Source: Poriferisodalis sp965204125 (GTDB taxonomy: Bacteria; Actinomycetota; Acidimicrobiia; Acidimicrobiales; Poriferisodalaceae). From it: a stretch of 64,000 bases of DNA. This document shows, piece after piece, positions 51,940 to 60,563 of this stretch. The translations under genes and the position numbers were made by a program. The stretch is from the NCBI RefSeq assembly GCF_965204125.1, contig NZ_OZ241968.1, forward strand, positions 434,001 to 498,000. The letters are read 5' to 3'. Each line of letters starts with the position of its first letter. Position 1 is the first letter of the stretch. The notes beneath the pieces are model-generated. The model was not told the DNA's origin and searched no databases. It was given only the letters and a program-made list of their open reading frames with translations.

Positions 51940-54012
51940 ATGAGCGACACATCCCAGCATCCGACGCCCAGCGTCACTGAGTCCAATGCTGCGACGCCAA
52001 GCGTCGCAGTGCCCGCGCTGCCGGGCGGCGAGTTCGCCTGGCACCGGCTCATCGGCGTCGACGAGCTCGACGTGGGCCGCGTCACGACCGTCACCGTCGA
52101 GCGTGAGAGCTTGTGCGTCACCCGCACCGAGTCGGGCTTCGGGTGTCTCGCGAATGCGTGCCCTCACCAGGGCGGTCCCTTGGGCGAGGGCAGCATCGAG
52201 GGAGGCTGGCTGCGCTGCCCGTGGCATGGCTACGACTATTCGCCGCGTGACGGCACACCGCCGCCGCCGTTCGACGACGCACCCGCTGCCTACCGCACCG
52301 AGATCAGGTCCGACGGCGTGTACGTGGCTCTGCCGGTCGTGCCCAGCCGGTCCCGCACGGTGTCGGATCAGCTCGTCGAGACGATGACGGCCTGGGGCGT
52401 GGCGTGGGTGTTCGGCATGGTCGGGCACTCCAACCTGGGTTTTGCCGATGCGCTGCGCGAGGCCGAGACGGATGGCGCGCTGAGGTTCATCGGGGTGCGG
52501 CACGAGGGCGCCGCGTCATTCGCAGCCACCGCCTACGGAAAGCTGACGGGAAGTCTTGCCGCGTGTTTTGCCATCGCCGGACCCGGCAGCACCAACCTGC
52601 TCACGGGGCTGTACGACGCCAAGATGGACCGTGCGCCGGTGCTAGCGCTGTCTGGACAAGTGCCGTCGAGCGTCCGGGGCCGGGGCGCCTTCCAGGACAC
52701 TGACCTGTCCGCCGCCTTCGCTGACGTGTCCCGCTACTCGGCGACGGTGCAAGCGGGCTCGGATGCAGCCGAGCTGATGAACCTGGCCTGCAAGACCGCC
52801 TTGGTGGAACGCGACGTGGCGCACCTCGTGCTGCCTGACGAAGTGCAGGTCTTGCCGGCACCTGCTTCCGAACGGCCGGCCGGCTCGCCGCAGGGACGCA
52901 CGGGCGATCGCGGTGTGTCGCCTGCCGCCAGTGCGCTCGACGCCGCGGCAGAGGTGCTGTCGGGCTCGAAACGGCCGATGATCGTGGTGGGCCACGGTGC
53001 CCGCAGCGGCATCGAAGACATCGTGGCGCTGGCCGAAGCCATCGATGCACCGGTGGCCACGACCTTCAAGGGCAAGGGACTGATTGCCGACCAGCACCCG
53101 CTGGCCTGCGGCGTGCTCGGCCGGTCGGGCACCCCGATCGCGAGCTGGTTCATGAACGAGTCCGACGCGCTGGTGACCTTTGGCGTGTCGTTCGCCAACC
53201 ACACCGGCATCGCGTCGTACAAACCGATCGTGCAGGTGGATTTCGACCCGATGGCGCTGGGCCGATTCCATGCGGTAACCGTGCCGATGCTGGCCGATGT
53301 GGGTGTGGCGGCCCGGGCGCTGGCCGGGGCGCTCGCCACCAGGGCCAGCAACCCGTCGGCCGCCGCCGAGGTGGCGGCGCGTTGGGGTATTTGGCGTGAA
53401 GAGAAGCAGCGCCGGCAGTTCGACGACCGCGGCAGCGGCGTGAACTCGGCGGTGGTGTTCGAGGCCCTGAGTCGCCTCGTGCCGCCTGATGCCGTGATGG
53501 CCGTGGACGTCGGCAATCACGCCTACTCGTTCGGCCGGTACTTCGAGCCGTGCGGTCAGACCGTGCTGATGTCGGGGTACCTGGGCTCGATCGGCTTCGC
53601 GTTCCCGGCGGCAATGGGCTGCTGGGCCGCCACCCAGCCTGCGCCCGGCAGCGGTGACGGCGCGGACGGCTCACGTTGGGCCGGGCGGCCGGTGGTCTCG
53701 GTGTCGGGCGACGGCGGCTTCGGCCAGTACGCCATGGAACTGACCACTGCCGTCAAGTACGGGATGGGCATCACCCATGTGCTGCTCAACAACGGCGAGC
53801 TGGGCAAGATCTCCAAGGAGCAGCGAGCGGCCGAGTTCGACGTGTGGCAGACCTCGCTGCGCAACCCGAGCTTCGCCGGGTTCGCGGAGCTGTGCGGGGC
53901 GATGGGCCGCCAGGTGACGGCGGCAGACCAACTGGACGACGCGCTCAGCGAGGCCTTGGCGCACCCGGGTCCCGCCTTGGTGGAAGTGCTGACCGATCCA
54001 CTGCTCGTCTGA
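51940..54012 (+). CDS. Rieske [2Fe-2S] domain fused to a ThDP-dependent enzyme
   Basis: A 690-residue fusion. Residues 30-130 form a Rieske ferredoxin domain with Cys74 and His76 (ACPHQGG) and Cys93 and His96 (RCPWHGYDY). Residues 140-690 form a complete ThDP enzyme of the acetolactate-synthase/pyruvate-oxidase type. The activating Glu189 is in GVRHEGAASFAA, the central domain in IVVGHGARSGIEDIVALAE, and the ThDP motif GDGG at 590-593 ends in LLNNGELG. The fusion suggests electrons leave the ThDP intermediate through the Rieske cluster, as an inference. The start ATG has an AGGGG site. It is divergent from the four-gene operon. A methyltransferase gene follows 84 bp later. Confidence 0.9.
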   Translation: MSDTSQHPTPSVTESNAATPSVAVPALPGGEFAWHRLIGVDELDVGRVTTVTVERESLCVTRTESGFGCLANACPHQGGPLGEGSIEGGWLRCPWHGYDYSPRDGTPPPPFDDAPAAYRTEIRSDGVYVALPVVPSRSRTVSDQLVETMTAWGVAWVFGMVGHSNLGFADALREAETDGALRFIGVRHEGAASFAATAYGKLTGSLAACFAIAGPGSTNLLTGLYDAKMDRAPVLALSGQVPSSVRGRGAFQDTDLSAAFADVSRYSATVQAGSDAAELMNLACKTALVERDVAHLVLPDEVQVLPAPASERPAGSPQGRTGDRGVSPAASALDAAAEVLSGSKRPMIVVGHGARSGIEDIVALAEAIDAPVATTFKGKGLIADQHPLACGVLGRSGTPIASWFMNESDALVTFGVSFANHTGIASYKPIVQVDFDPMALGRFHAVTVPMLADVGVAARALAGALATRASNPSAAAEVAARWGIWREEKQRRQFDDRGSGVNSAVVFEALSRLVPPDAVMAVDVGNHAYSFGRYFEPCGQTVLMSGYLGSIGFAFPAAMGCWAATQPAPGSGDGADGSRWAGRPVVSVSGDGGFGQYAMELTTAVKYGMGITHVLLNNGELGKISKEQRAAEFDVWQTSLRNPSFAGFAELCGAMGRQVTAADQLDDALSEALAHPGPALVEVLTDPLLV

Positions 54013-54081
54013 GGGATCGACTCGTTTCTCTGCGCAACACCGCCGCCCCCAACGGCACCCCTGCGCAGAGAACGGCAGCAC

Positions 54082-54087
54082 TAGCGT
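54082..54087 (+). promoter_or_regulatory. Leaderless -10 box TAGCGT for methyltransferase gene
   Basis: TAGCGT, 9-nt spacer, then ATG at 54097. The spacer is at the long end of the observed range. Confidence 0.4.
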
Positions 54088-54096
54088 CTCGCAACA

Positions 54097-54783
54097 ATGG
54101 CCGAGCAATCTGCGACAGACTCCGCAGCGACGAGCATCGGGCTCGACGACGCGTACGCCGTCGACGGCCCCGAGGACAACCGCAAGCTGTACGCCTCGTG
54201 GGCGGAGACCTACGAGTCGGTCTTCCTTGCCGAGAACGACTACGAGTACCACCAGCACGTGGTTGCAGCGTTCTGCGGCGGTGAGAACCTTCGCGACGGT
54301 CTCGATGGGCCAGTGCTCGATGTGGGCTGCGGAACGGGTGTGGTCGGTGCCGAGCTGGCACGGCTGGGTGTCGGGGTGATCGACGGCATCGACATCTCGC
54401 CTGAGATGCTGGCGAAGGCCGCAGCCAAGACCCACGAAGGTCTACCGACCTACCGGCATCTCTTCGAAGCTGACCTCACCGGCCGCCTCAATCTCGACAG
54501 CGACACCTACGCCGGAATCGTGAGCGCGGGAGCGTTCACCCACGGTCATCTGGGCCCCGAGTCCGTCACCGAGTTGTTGCGGGTGGCCCGACCCGGTGCC
54601 CGCTGCAGCCTGGGCATCAACTCGGCACACTTCGCCGAGGTCGGTTTCGGCAACTGGCTAGCGCAACGCGAATCGGCCGGGCAGATCAGCGGGCTCGACT
54701 TCGAGTTGCGTCCCATCTACGGCGGCGCGGATCCCGACGACCCCGACCGCTGGACACGCATCGCCGTCTTCACCGTGACGTGA
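54097..54783 (+). CDS. Class I SAM-dependent methyltransferase
   Basis: A 228-residue small-molecule methyltransferase. SAM-binding motif I is LDVGCGTGVVGAEL near residue 72, followed by IDGIDISPEMLAKAA (acidic loop) and DTYAGIVSAGAFTHGHLGP (motif IV region). The N-terminal 40 residues have YASWAETYESVFLAENDYEY, a pattern seen in methyltransferases acting on small acids or natural products. The substrate is unknown. It follows the Rieske-ThDP gene on the same strand but has its own TAGCGT box, and is convergent with the 2OG oxygenase gene across 42 bp. Confidence 0.87.
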   Translation: MAEQSATDSAATSIGLDDAYAVDGPEDNRKLYASWAETYESVFLAENDYEYHQHVVAAFCGGENLRDGLDGPVLDVGCGTGVVGAELARLGVGVIDGIDISPEMLAKAAAKTHEGLPTYRHLFEADLTGRLNLDSDTYAGIVSAGAFTHGHLGPESVTELLRVARPGARCSLGINSAHFAEVGFGNWLAQRESAGQISGLDFELRPIYGGADPDDPDRWTRIAVFTVT

Positions 54784-54825
54784 GCCAGACTGCCCAGCGG
54801 CGATGCGCCTGAGGCCCGACGGCGG

Positions 54826-55788
54826 CTACTGGCGGTAGGCGAACGTCTCGTCGAATCGAGATTGCAGGTAGGCGCCCGAAGTGGTCGTGGGGTACTTCGG
54901 GTGCTCGCCTTCGCCGAGGCAGCTCGGCAGGCACTCCACGATGGTGTCGTAGGACGGATTGACGAACGTCGGCACCGAATAGCGGTCCGCCGTGCGCGGC
55001 GACTGCACACGGTGAACGGTGGCGCGGTACCGGTCGTTGGTCCAGCGGGCCAGCATGTCGCCCAGGTTCACGATGAAGCTGCCGCGCGGCGCGATGACGT
55101 CGTGCCACTTGCCCTCGAGGTCCGCCAGTTGCAGGCCGGCGGTGCCATCGATGTGCAGCAGGGTGACGCAGCCGTAGTCGCTGTGCGCACCGCAGCCGAG
55201 CTGGTCGGGCCGCGGTTCGGCCACCGCCGGGTAACGGATGAGCCGTGTGCCCACCAATGGCCGCTCGAAGCGCCTGTCGAAGAACGACGGCTCCTGGCCG
55301 AGCGCTTGCGCGGTCAGGCGCAGCAGCCGCTTTGCCGCGTCCAGCACGGCAGCCTGGTAGGCCTCGACGGCGTCACGGAAGCCGGGTAGGTCGGGCCATT
55401 GGTTCGGTCCTTCCAGCGGCGAGCGCTGGGGGTCCTCAAGCGGCACTTCGGGGCCGAAGTCCAGCGTTTCCTTGTAGTCGGCTCGAAGACCTGGCTGCAG
55501 CAGCTCGCCCTCCACGCCGGCGTAGCCGCGGTGATGGTCCGACAGCTCGATCGCCAGCGAGTTCTTGTGTGCAAGCGGCTGGGCGAAGAACTGCCGAGCC
55601 ACGTCGAGCACGCCGTCGAGCAGCTGCCCCGCAACACCGTGGCCGGTGATCGCAAAGAATCCGATGCCTCGACACGCTGCGTCGATCCGTGCGCACGCCT
55701 CCTCAGCGGATGCACTCGGTGAGATGTCGATGACGGGAATCGTCGTGCTGCCGGCGGCCACGGACGCAAGGTACTGGCTTGCCCGCAC
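54826..55788 (-). CDS. Isopenicillin N synthase-like 2OG-Fe(II) oxygenase
   Basis: A 320-residue non-haem iron oxygenase. The N-terminal DIOX_N part has IPVIDISPSAS and GFFAITGHGVAGQLLDGVLD. The iron ligands are His202 and Asp204 (CGAHSDYG) and His259 (ATVHRV). The 2-oxoglutarate-binding RYS motif is at 269-271. Such proteins hydroxylate or desaturate small substrates. GTG at 55788 was used; no ribosome binding site or -10 box is visible, and a strong hairpin lies just upstream (55792-55830), so expression may depend on read-through or a promoter overlapping it. Confidence 0.88.
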   Translation of the reverse strand: MRASQYLASVAAGSTTIPVIDISPSASAEEACARIDAACRGIGFFAITGHGVAGQLLDGVLDVARQFFAQPLAHKNSLAIELSDHHRGYAGVEGELLQPGLRADYKETLDFGPEVPLEDPQRSPLEGPNQWPDLPGFRDAVEAYQAAVLDAAKRLLRLTAQALGQEPSFFDRRFERPLVGTRLIRYPAVAEPRPDQLGCGAHSDYGCVTLLHIDGTAGLQLADLEGKWHDVIAPRGSFIVNLGDMLARWTNDRYRATVHRVQSPRTADRYSVPTFVNPSYDTIVECLPSCLGEGEHPKYPTTTSGAYLQSRFDETFAYRQ

Positions 55789-55791
55789 GCG

Positions 55792-55830
55792 CCGAAGCGG
55801 GCCGGCGGAGAGGGAACCGGCCCGCTTCGG
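55792..55830 (-). terminator. 14-bp perfect inverted repeat, likely terminator
   Basis: The arms CCGAAGCGGGCCGG and CCGGCCCGCTTCGG are perfectly complementary with an 11-nt loop (55806-55816). The hairpin begins 24 bp after the stop of the secreted-protein gene on the minus strand. No T-run follows, as is common for actinobacterial terminators. Confidence 0.65.
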
Positions 55831-55854
55831 ATGCTGCTCGGAGGCAGCGGGGGG

Positions 55855-56442
55855 TTATGCGGCGGAGGACTGGGCGTGCCGGCCAAAGTGCCTCGCACCG
55901 TCGAAGCCGCCGCGATGCAGTCCGCGCCGCCCGCGGCGGCCCTCGTCGTCATCGGGACGTTCGGGCCCTTCGCCGTTCACCAAGGCGGTGATCTTGGTGA
56001 TCAGCTCGTCGGTGTCGATCTCGCGGTCGTGCTCGGCTGCCTTCTCGGTGATCGCAGTCACGAGCGCGTCGATCACTTCGGAGACGGCAACGCCTTGCTC
56101 AGCAGCGATGTCGGCCAGCGTCGAGCCGCCCTTCAGCTGCTCCCGAAGCGTCTCGGCGTCGATGCCCAGCAGATCGGTGAGCGTGTCGCCCATACCGAAT
56201 CGCCCGAGATTGTCTACCCGGCGGGTGCCGTCCTTGTCGCACGTGCCCGCTGCGTCGTCAGCTTGCTGCTGGTCGGCGTTGCCGTTGTCGTTCTGGGTCT
56301 GTGCGCTTGCGCTGCCGGCACTGAACGCAACGACCGCAGTCGCAGCCAGCAGCAGTGCGGCCAGAGGCGCCAGCAGTCGGCTGTGCACGCGTCTGCGCCT
56401 CGGTGTCTCGGTGGGTTCGTCGATCTCGCCGGTCTCGTTCAT
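55855..56442 (-). CDS. Secreted or membrane-anchored helical protein of unknown function
   Basis: A 195-residue exported protein. After a basic, charged N-region (TPRRRRVHSR) comes a hydrophobic signal segment LLAPLAALLLAATAVVAFSA, with probable cleavage after SASA. The mature part has a Gln/Asn-rich stretch, then a helical domain of two related units: DLLGIDAETLREQLKGGSTL followed by ADIAAEQGVAVSEVIDALV. This pattern (L-GI-xx-EL-xx-GxSLADIA-xx-G) occurs in small secreted proteins of Gram-positive bacteria. The tail is His/Arg/Gly-rich (GRRGLHRGGFDGARHFGRH) and could bind metal or polyanions. ATG at 56442 was chosen because AAAGGA lies 8 nt upstream. Confidence 0.8.
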   Translation of the reverse strand: MNETGEIDEPTETPRRRRVHSRLLAPLAALLLAATAVVAFSAGSASAQTQNDNGNADQQQADDAAGTCDKDGTRRVDNLGRFGMGDTLTDLLGIDAETLREQLKGGSTLADIAAEQGVAVSEVIDALVTAITEKAAEHDREIDTDELITKITALVNGEGPERPDDDEGRRGRRGLHRGGFDGARHFGRHAQSSAA

Positions 56443-56586
56443 GCCGCCAGTCCTTTCGCCAGGGTTCGTGCGACGACTCAGACGATGACGGATGAACCTG
56501 AAAGGACCCTGAAATCGGCATGAGAACGGGATGGGCTTGGGAACGCAGTACAACCGCCGGTACGCAGCGGCTCGGCTCGGTCTTGT

Positions 56587-57888
56587 TCAGCCAGCCTCGG
56601 AATGGGTGACCGGCTCCTCGCCCATCCACTCCCGCAGGGTGTTCTTCAGCTTGGTTTGCTGGATAAACAGGTCGTGCTCGGGCCCTGCCGGATCGGCCGA
56701 CTGGGGAGCCTTGAGGTAGAACGACAGCCACTCTTGCACGCCGCCCTGGCCGGCACGCTGGGCAAGATCCAAGAACAACGCCAGGTCGAGCACGATCGGT
56801 GCCGCCAGGATCGAGTCGCGGCACAGGAAGTCGATCTTGATCTGCATCGGGTAGCCGAGCCAGCCGAAGATGTCGATGTTGTCCCAGCCCTCTTTGTTGT
56901 CACCGCGGGGTGGGTAGTAGTTGATGCGCACCACATGGTCGATCTCGCTGTAGAGCTCGGGATAGGTCTCGGGCTGCAGGATCGTGCCGAGTACGCCGAG
57001 TTTCGACGTCTCCTTGGTTTTGAAGTTCTCAGGATCGTCCAGCACCTCGCCGTCGCGATTGCCCAGGATGTTGGTGGAGTACCAGCCGCGCAGACCCAGC
57101 ATCCGAGCCTTCAGGCCTGGCGCCACCAGCGTCTTCATCAACGTCTGGCCGGTCTTGAAGTCTTTGCCGGCGATAGGCACGCCGCGGCGCACAGCCAGCT
57201 CGGTCATGGCCGGTATGTCGACGGACAGGTTCGGCGCCCCGTTGGCGAAGGGCACACCGCTCATCAGCGCTGCGTAGGCGTAGATCTGGCTCGGCGAGAT
57301 GTCGTCGTCGTCGGCTGCCAATCCGGCTTCGAACGCCTCGACGCTGGCGTGCACTCCGGACGGCTCCTGGTACGCCTCGGTGGAGCCGCACCACACCATC
57401 ACCAGCCGCTCGCACTCGTTCTCGGCCCGAAAACGCTCGATGTCCTCCATCAACGCCTGGGCGGCTTCGAGCTTGCCCATCGGAGGTTTGGTACGGGTGC
57501 CTTCGAGCCGGCTCACCCAGCGGCTGTCGAACACGGCGTCCATCGCGACGATGCCCTCCAGCTCGCGGGAGATCACACCGAGGTCACGGTCTTCCAGCAC
57601 GCCCGCGGTGCGGGCGCCTTCGAGCGCATTGGGCGTGATCGGATCCCAGCCGCCGAACACCAGATCGTCGAGTGAGGCCAACGGCACGAAGTCACGAATG
57701 AGCGGGTTGCGGCCATCAGCCCGGCCGCCGAGACGGATGTGGGCCATCTGGCTGACCGAGCCGATAGGCGCCGCCAAGCCCGCCCGTGCGGCGAGTACAC
57801 CGGCAATGAACGTGGTGGCCACCGCGCCCATGCCAGGCGTGAGCACGCCGAGCTTGCCGGTTGCGGGCGCAATCTGGGGCTTCGTCAT
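56587..57888 (-). CDS. ino1: Inositol-3-phosphate synthase
   Basis: A 433-residue NAD-dependent enzyme of the myo-inositol-1-phosphate synthase family, which cyclises glucose 6-phosphate. It has the N-terminal nucleotide-binding turn LGVLTPGMGAVATTFIAGV, the SNPLI-equivalent region (GGWDPITPN), MVWCGSTEAYQ, VPFANGAPNLSVDIPAMTEL, the conserved GKDFKTGQTLMKT and the GWYSTNILGNRDG block. The product feeds phosphatidylinositol or mycothiol-type thiols in actinobacteria. ATG at 57888 is supported by TAGGGT 7 nt upstream. The C-terminus ends in a short charged tail. Confidence 0.94.
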   Translation of the reverse strand: MTKPQIAPATGKLGVLTPGMGAVATTFIAGVLAARAGLAAPIGSVSQMAHIRLGGRADGRNPLIRDFVPLASLDDLVFGGWDPITPNALEGARTAGVLEDRDLGVISRELEGIVAMDAVFDSRWVSRLEGTRTKPPMGKLEAAQALMEDIERFRAENECERLVMVWCGSTEAYQEPSGVHASVEAFEAGLAADDDDISPSQIYAYAALMSGVPFANGAPNLSVDIPAMTELAVRRGVPIAGKDFKTGQTLMKTLVAPGLKARMLGLRGWYSTNILGNRDGEVLDDPENFKTKETSKLGVLGTILQPETYPELYSEIDHVVRINYYPPRGDNKEGWDNIDIFGWLGYPMQIKIDFLCRDSILAAPIVLDLALFLDLAQRAGQGGVQEWLSFYLKAPQSADPAGPEHDLFIQQTKLKNTLREWMGEEPVTHSEAG

Positions 57889-57895
57889 ACCCCGA

Positions 57896-57901
57896 ACCCT
57901 A
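57896..57901 (-). promoter_or_regulatory. Leaderless -10 box TAGGGT for ino1
   Basis: TAGGGT, spacer TCGGGGT (7 nt), then ATG at 57888. Confidence 0.5.
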
Positions 57902-57951
57902 TGAGCCAAGCGTGGCGATGCGGATAACGGCGGCGACCGTGAACAGACCGT

Positions 57952-59220
57952 TCAGGCGGCCAGCGGTGCCGTCGGTGTGAACTCCACATCGAGATGCTTG
58001 ACGCCGTGGATGAACGCGGCCTGCAGCGTGTCGGGCTCGTTGACCGCAACGATGTCGGGCAGCCGGTCGAACAGCTCGCGGTACATCACCGTCATCTCCC
58101 GGCGGGCGAGATGGGCGCCCAAGCAGTAGTGCGGGCCGGGGCCGCCGAAGCCGTACTGCGGGTTCGGGTCGCGCAGCACGTCGAACTTGTACGGGTCATC
58201 GAACACCGCAGGGTCGCGGTTGGCAGCGACGTAGAACATCGCGAGCTTCTCGCCCTCTTGCATCTCGCGTCCACCGAAGACGAAGTCGCAGGTGAGCGTT
58301 CGGCGCATGTAGCCGACGGGGCTCGACAGCCGCACGATCTCCTCGATCGCGGTGGGCGCTACACCCTCGAAGTCGGCGGCCCAGATAGCCCGCTGGTCGG
58401 GATGATCGGTGAGGTACTTGAGCCCCCACGAGATGGCGTTGCGGGTGGTCTCGTTGCCGGCCACCACCAGCAACACGAAAAAGCTGGCCAAGTCCGAATC
58501 GCTCAGCCGGTCGTCGGGCAGCTCCGCGTTGACCAGCACACTGGTCAGGTCCTTGCCGTCACCGCCACGCTTCGCCTCGGCGACCTCCTTCATCAGCTCG
58601 GCGAGTTGGGCGCCCGCGCCCAGCAGCGCCGTCACGAAGTCGACGCCTTCGGGCTGGTACTCGGGATCTCCGATGCCCAAGATGATGTTGGTGGCTTCGA
58701 ACACACCGTCATATTCCGATCGGGGAATGCCCATGAGATCGCAGACGATCTTCAGCGGCAGCGCAGCGGCAACCTCGGTCACGAAGTCGCAGCTGCCTTT
58801 CTCGCAGACCGAGTCCACGATGTCAGCCGCCGAGGCCTGGACGCTGCCGTCGAGGTCCGCCAGCATCTTCGGCGTGAAGCCCTTGGCCACGAGGCGGCGC
58901 AGCCGGGCGTGGCGCGGGTCGTCCATGGCGATCATGGAGCTGAAGAACTCGAGGAACTCCGGCGGTGCGTCCAGCATGGTGATGCCCGCCGCCGAGCTGA
59001 ACACTTCGGTGTTGCGGGAGACGGCCGCGACATCGGCATGCCGGGTGACGCACCAGTAGCCGGGTCCCACCGGAATCAGACCGTCGTAGCCGGGTTCTTC
59101 GAACCAGTCCAGCGGGGCCTCGGCATGGTGCCGGGCGATCACCGCGTCGATGACATCGGCCGGCTGGACCCAGAACTCCGCCTCCATCATGTTGGGCACG
59201 TCGGTGTTCCACTCGCGCAT
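57952..59220 (-). CDS. Cytochrome P450 (CYP125/142-like)
   Basis: A 422-residue soluble bacterial P450. I-helix AGNETTR at 254-260 carries the acid-alcohol pair. EIVR at 294-297 is the K-helix ExxR, and the haem loop FGGPGPHYCLGAH has the thiolate ligand Cys366. The segment FFSSMIAMDDPRHARLRRLV and overall pattern resemble actinobacterial P450s of the CYP125/CYP142/CYP124 group, which hydroxylate sterol or branched-lipid side chains; the substrate here is unproven. ATG at 59220 has TACCGT 6 nt upstream. No ferredoxin or reductase gene is adjacent. Confidence 0.93.
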   Translation of the reverse strand: MREWNTDVPNMMEAEFWVQPADVIDAVIARHHAEAPLDWFEEPGYDGLIPVGPGYWCVTRHADVAAVSRNTEVFSSAAGITMLDAPPEFLEFFSSMIAMDDPRHARLRRLVAKGFTPKMLADLDGSVQASAADIVDSVCEKGSCDFVTEVAAALPLKIVCDLMGIPRSEYDGVFEATNIILGIGDPEYQPEGVDFVTALLGAGAQLAELMKEVAEAKRGGDGKDLTSVLVNAELPDDRLSDSDLASFFVLLVVAGNETTRNAISWGLKYLTDHPDQRAIWAADFEGVAPTAIEEIVRLSSPVGYMRRTLTCDFVFGGREMQEGEKLAMFYVAANRDPAVFDDPYKFDVLRDPNPQYGFGGPGPHYCLGAHLARREMTVMYRELFDRLPDIVAVNEPDTLQAAFIHGVKHLDVEFTPTAPLAA

Positions 59221-59226
59221 GGCAGC

Positions 59227-59232
59227 ACGGTA
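59227..59232 (-). promoter_or_regulatory. Leaderless -10 box TACCGT for P450 gene
   Basis: TACCGT, spacer GCTGCC (6 nt), then ATG at 59220. Confidence 0.5.
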
Positions 59233-59321
59233 GCGCCGCGCCGCGAGCAGCAAGCACAGCCCACGCACTCGCAGGCGGCAGCGCCGGCCGCACGCGTGAC
59301 CATCTGGCACGATGTACCGCT

Positions 59322-60380
59322 GTGGCATCAGACCATGCACCAGATCGCGCTCCGGCGGAATCCACTGAGGGCGATGCTGATCTGAACTACATCGTGCACG
59401 GAGCCGGGGCCATCGGCTGCGTGCTGGGTGCTCGGCTGGCTCTAGCGGGACGCCGCGTGGCTCTCATTGCCCGCGGGGAGCACCTCGAAGCCCTCCAGCG
59501 CGACGGCCTCAGCATCTCGGGTTACACCGAGGGCCATTTCCGGCTGCCGGCGGTGCGCACCGCGCACGAGCTCGACGTGGACGAGCGCACCGTGGTGCTG
59601 CTGGCCATGAAGACACAGCACACGTTCGAGGCGATCGAACAGCACCGGGAGCTGTACGACGGCGTGCCGCTGTTCTGCTTCCAGAACAGTGTCACCAACG
59701 AGGAGTGGCTGACGGAGCAGGGATTCCGGGCCTATGGCGTCATGGTGCGGATCGGTGCCCGCATCGACGAGCCGGGCGTGGTCACCCACACCGGTGCGCG
59801 CCGGGCCCAGATCGGATGCTGGCCCACCGGCTCCGACGAGCTGTGCGCTGCCGTGGTGGACGATTTGGTTGCCGCCGACATGCGGGCCACGGTCGACGAA
59901 CAGGTGGCCGAGGCCAAGTGGGGCAAGCTGGTGCTGAACCTCACGAATGCGTTCTCGGCACTGATCGACTTGCCCGTGCAGGAGTGGTTCTGCGACGAGG
60001 AAACCCGCTTCTTCATGGCCGATCTTCAGGAAGAAGCCGCCGACGTGCTCGATGCGGCAGGGATCTCGCCTGTCATGGATGACGGCCGGGACTTGCGCGC
60101 ATGGATCGAACGGATGCGCGTGCCGGGCCGGCGAGAGCCACGGGGCGATTCAGACCCGGTGATGCACAGCTACCCATCGACCTGGCAGGACCTGTATTTC
60201 CGGCGCCCCACGGTCGAAGTGGAGCACTTCAACGGCCGGATCTGCGAACTCGGCGAGCGGCACGGCATTGCCACCCCGCTCAACCGGACGCTGAACGAAC
60301 TGTGCCACGACGCTGCAGCCCGCCGGCTGGGGCCGGGCACCGAGACCGTGGCGTCACTGCGCGCCGCCGCCCGCCGCTGA
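59322..60380 (+). CDS. 2-dehydropantoate 2-reductase family protein (PanE/ApbA-like)
   Basis: A 352-residue NADP-dependent reductase of the ketopantoate reductase fold. The cofactor motif is VHGAGAIGCVLGARLALAG. VALIARGEHLEAL, then KTQHTF, FQNSVTNEEW and the catalytic-type Lys region AEAKWGKLVLNLTNAFSALI follow. The C-terminal helical domain has SYPSTWQDLYFRRPTVEVEH and GERHGIATPLNRTLNELC. It is longer than classical PanE (about 300 residues), and adjacent pan genes are lacking, so a role in another 2-oxoacid reduction is possible. GTG at 59322 is weakly supported; the conserved part starts about 20 residues later. Confidence 0.85.
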   Translation: MASDHAPDRAPAESTEGDADLNYIVHGAGAIGCVLGARLALAGRRVALIARGEHLEALQRDGLSISGYTEGHFRLPAVRTAHELDVDERTVVLLAMKTQHTFEAIEQHRELYDGVPLFCFQNSVTNEEWLTEQGFRAYGVMVRIGARIDEPGVVTHTGARRAQIGCWPTGSDELCAAVVDDLVAADMRATVDEQVAEAKWGKLVLNLTNAFSALIDLPVQEWFCDEETRFFMADLQEEAADVLDAAGISPVMDDGRDLRAWIERMRVPGRREPRGDSDPVMHSYPSTWQDLYFRRPTVEVEHFNGRICELGERHGIATPLNRTLNELCHDAAARRLGPGTETVASLRAAARR

Positions 60381-60404
60381 TCACCGCGGCGCCGCTCGTC
60401 TGGG

Positions 60405-60490
60405 TGCCCGGGGCGGGATTCGAACCCGCACACTCCCGTGGGAGCCGAGGGGTTTAAGCCCTCTGCGTCTGCCAGTTCCGCCACCCGGGC
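60405..60490 (-). tRNA. tRNA-Leu (anticodon UAA)
   Basis: An 86-nt type II (long variable arm) tRNA. The acceptor stem GCCCGGG pairs with CCCGGGC. The anticodon stem GAGGG/CCCTC encloses loop CTTAAAC, giving anticodon TAA for UUA codons. The T arm has GGGTTCGAATCCC. After discriminator A73 the sequence is CCC, so CCA is not encoded. In Streptomyces the equivalent tRNA is the developmental regulator bldA; in this GC-rich genome UUA should also be rare. Confidence 0.96.
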
Positions 60491-60563
60491 CACTCGGCGT
60501 GTTCATCGCCTCCTCAGTGGTCATCATGCTCGCACGCCCGCCCGCACACGATGCACTGGGTTT

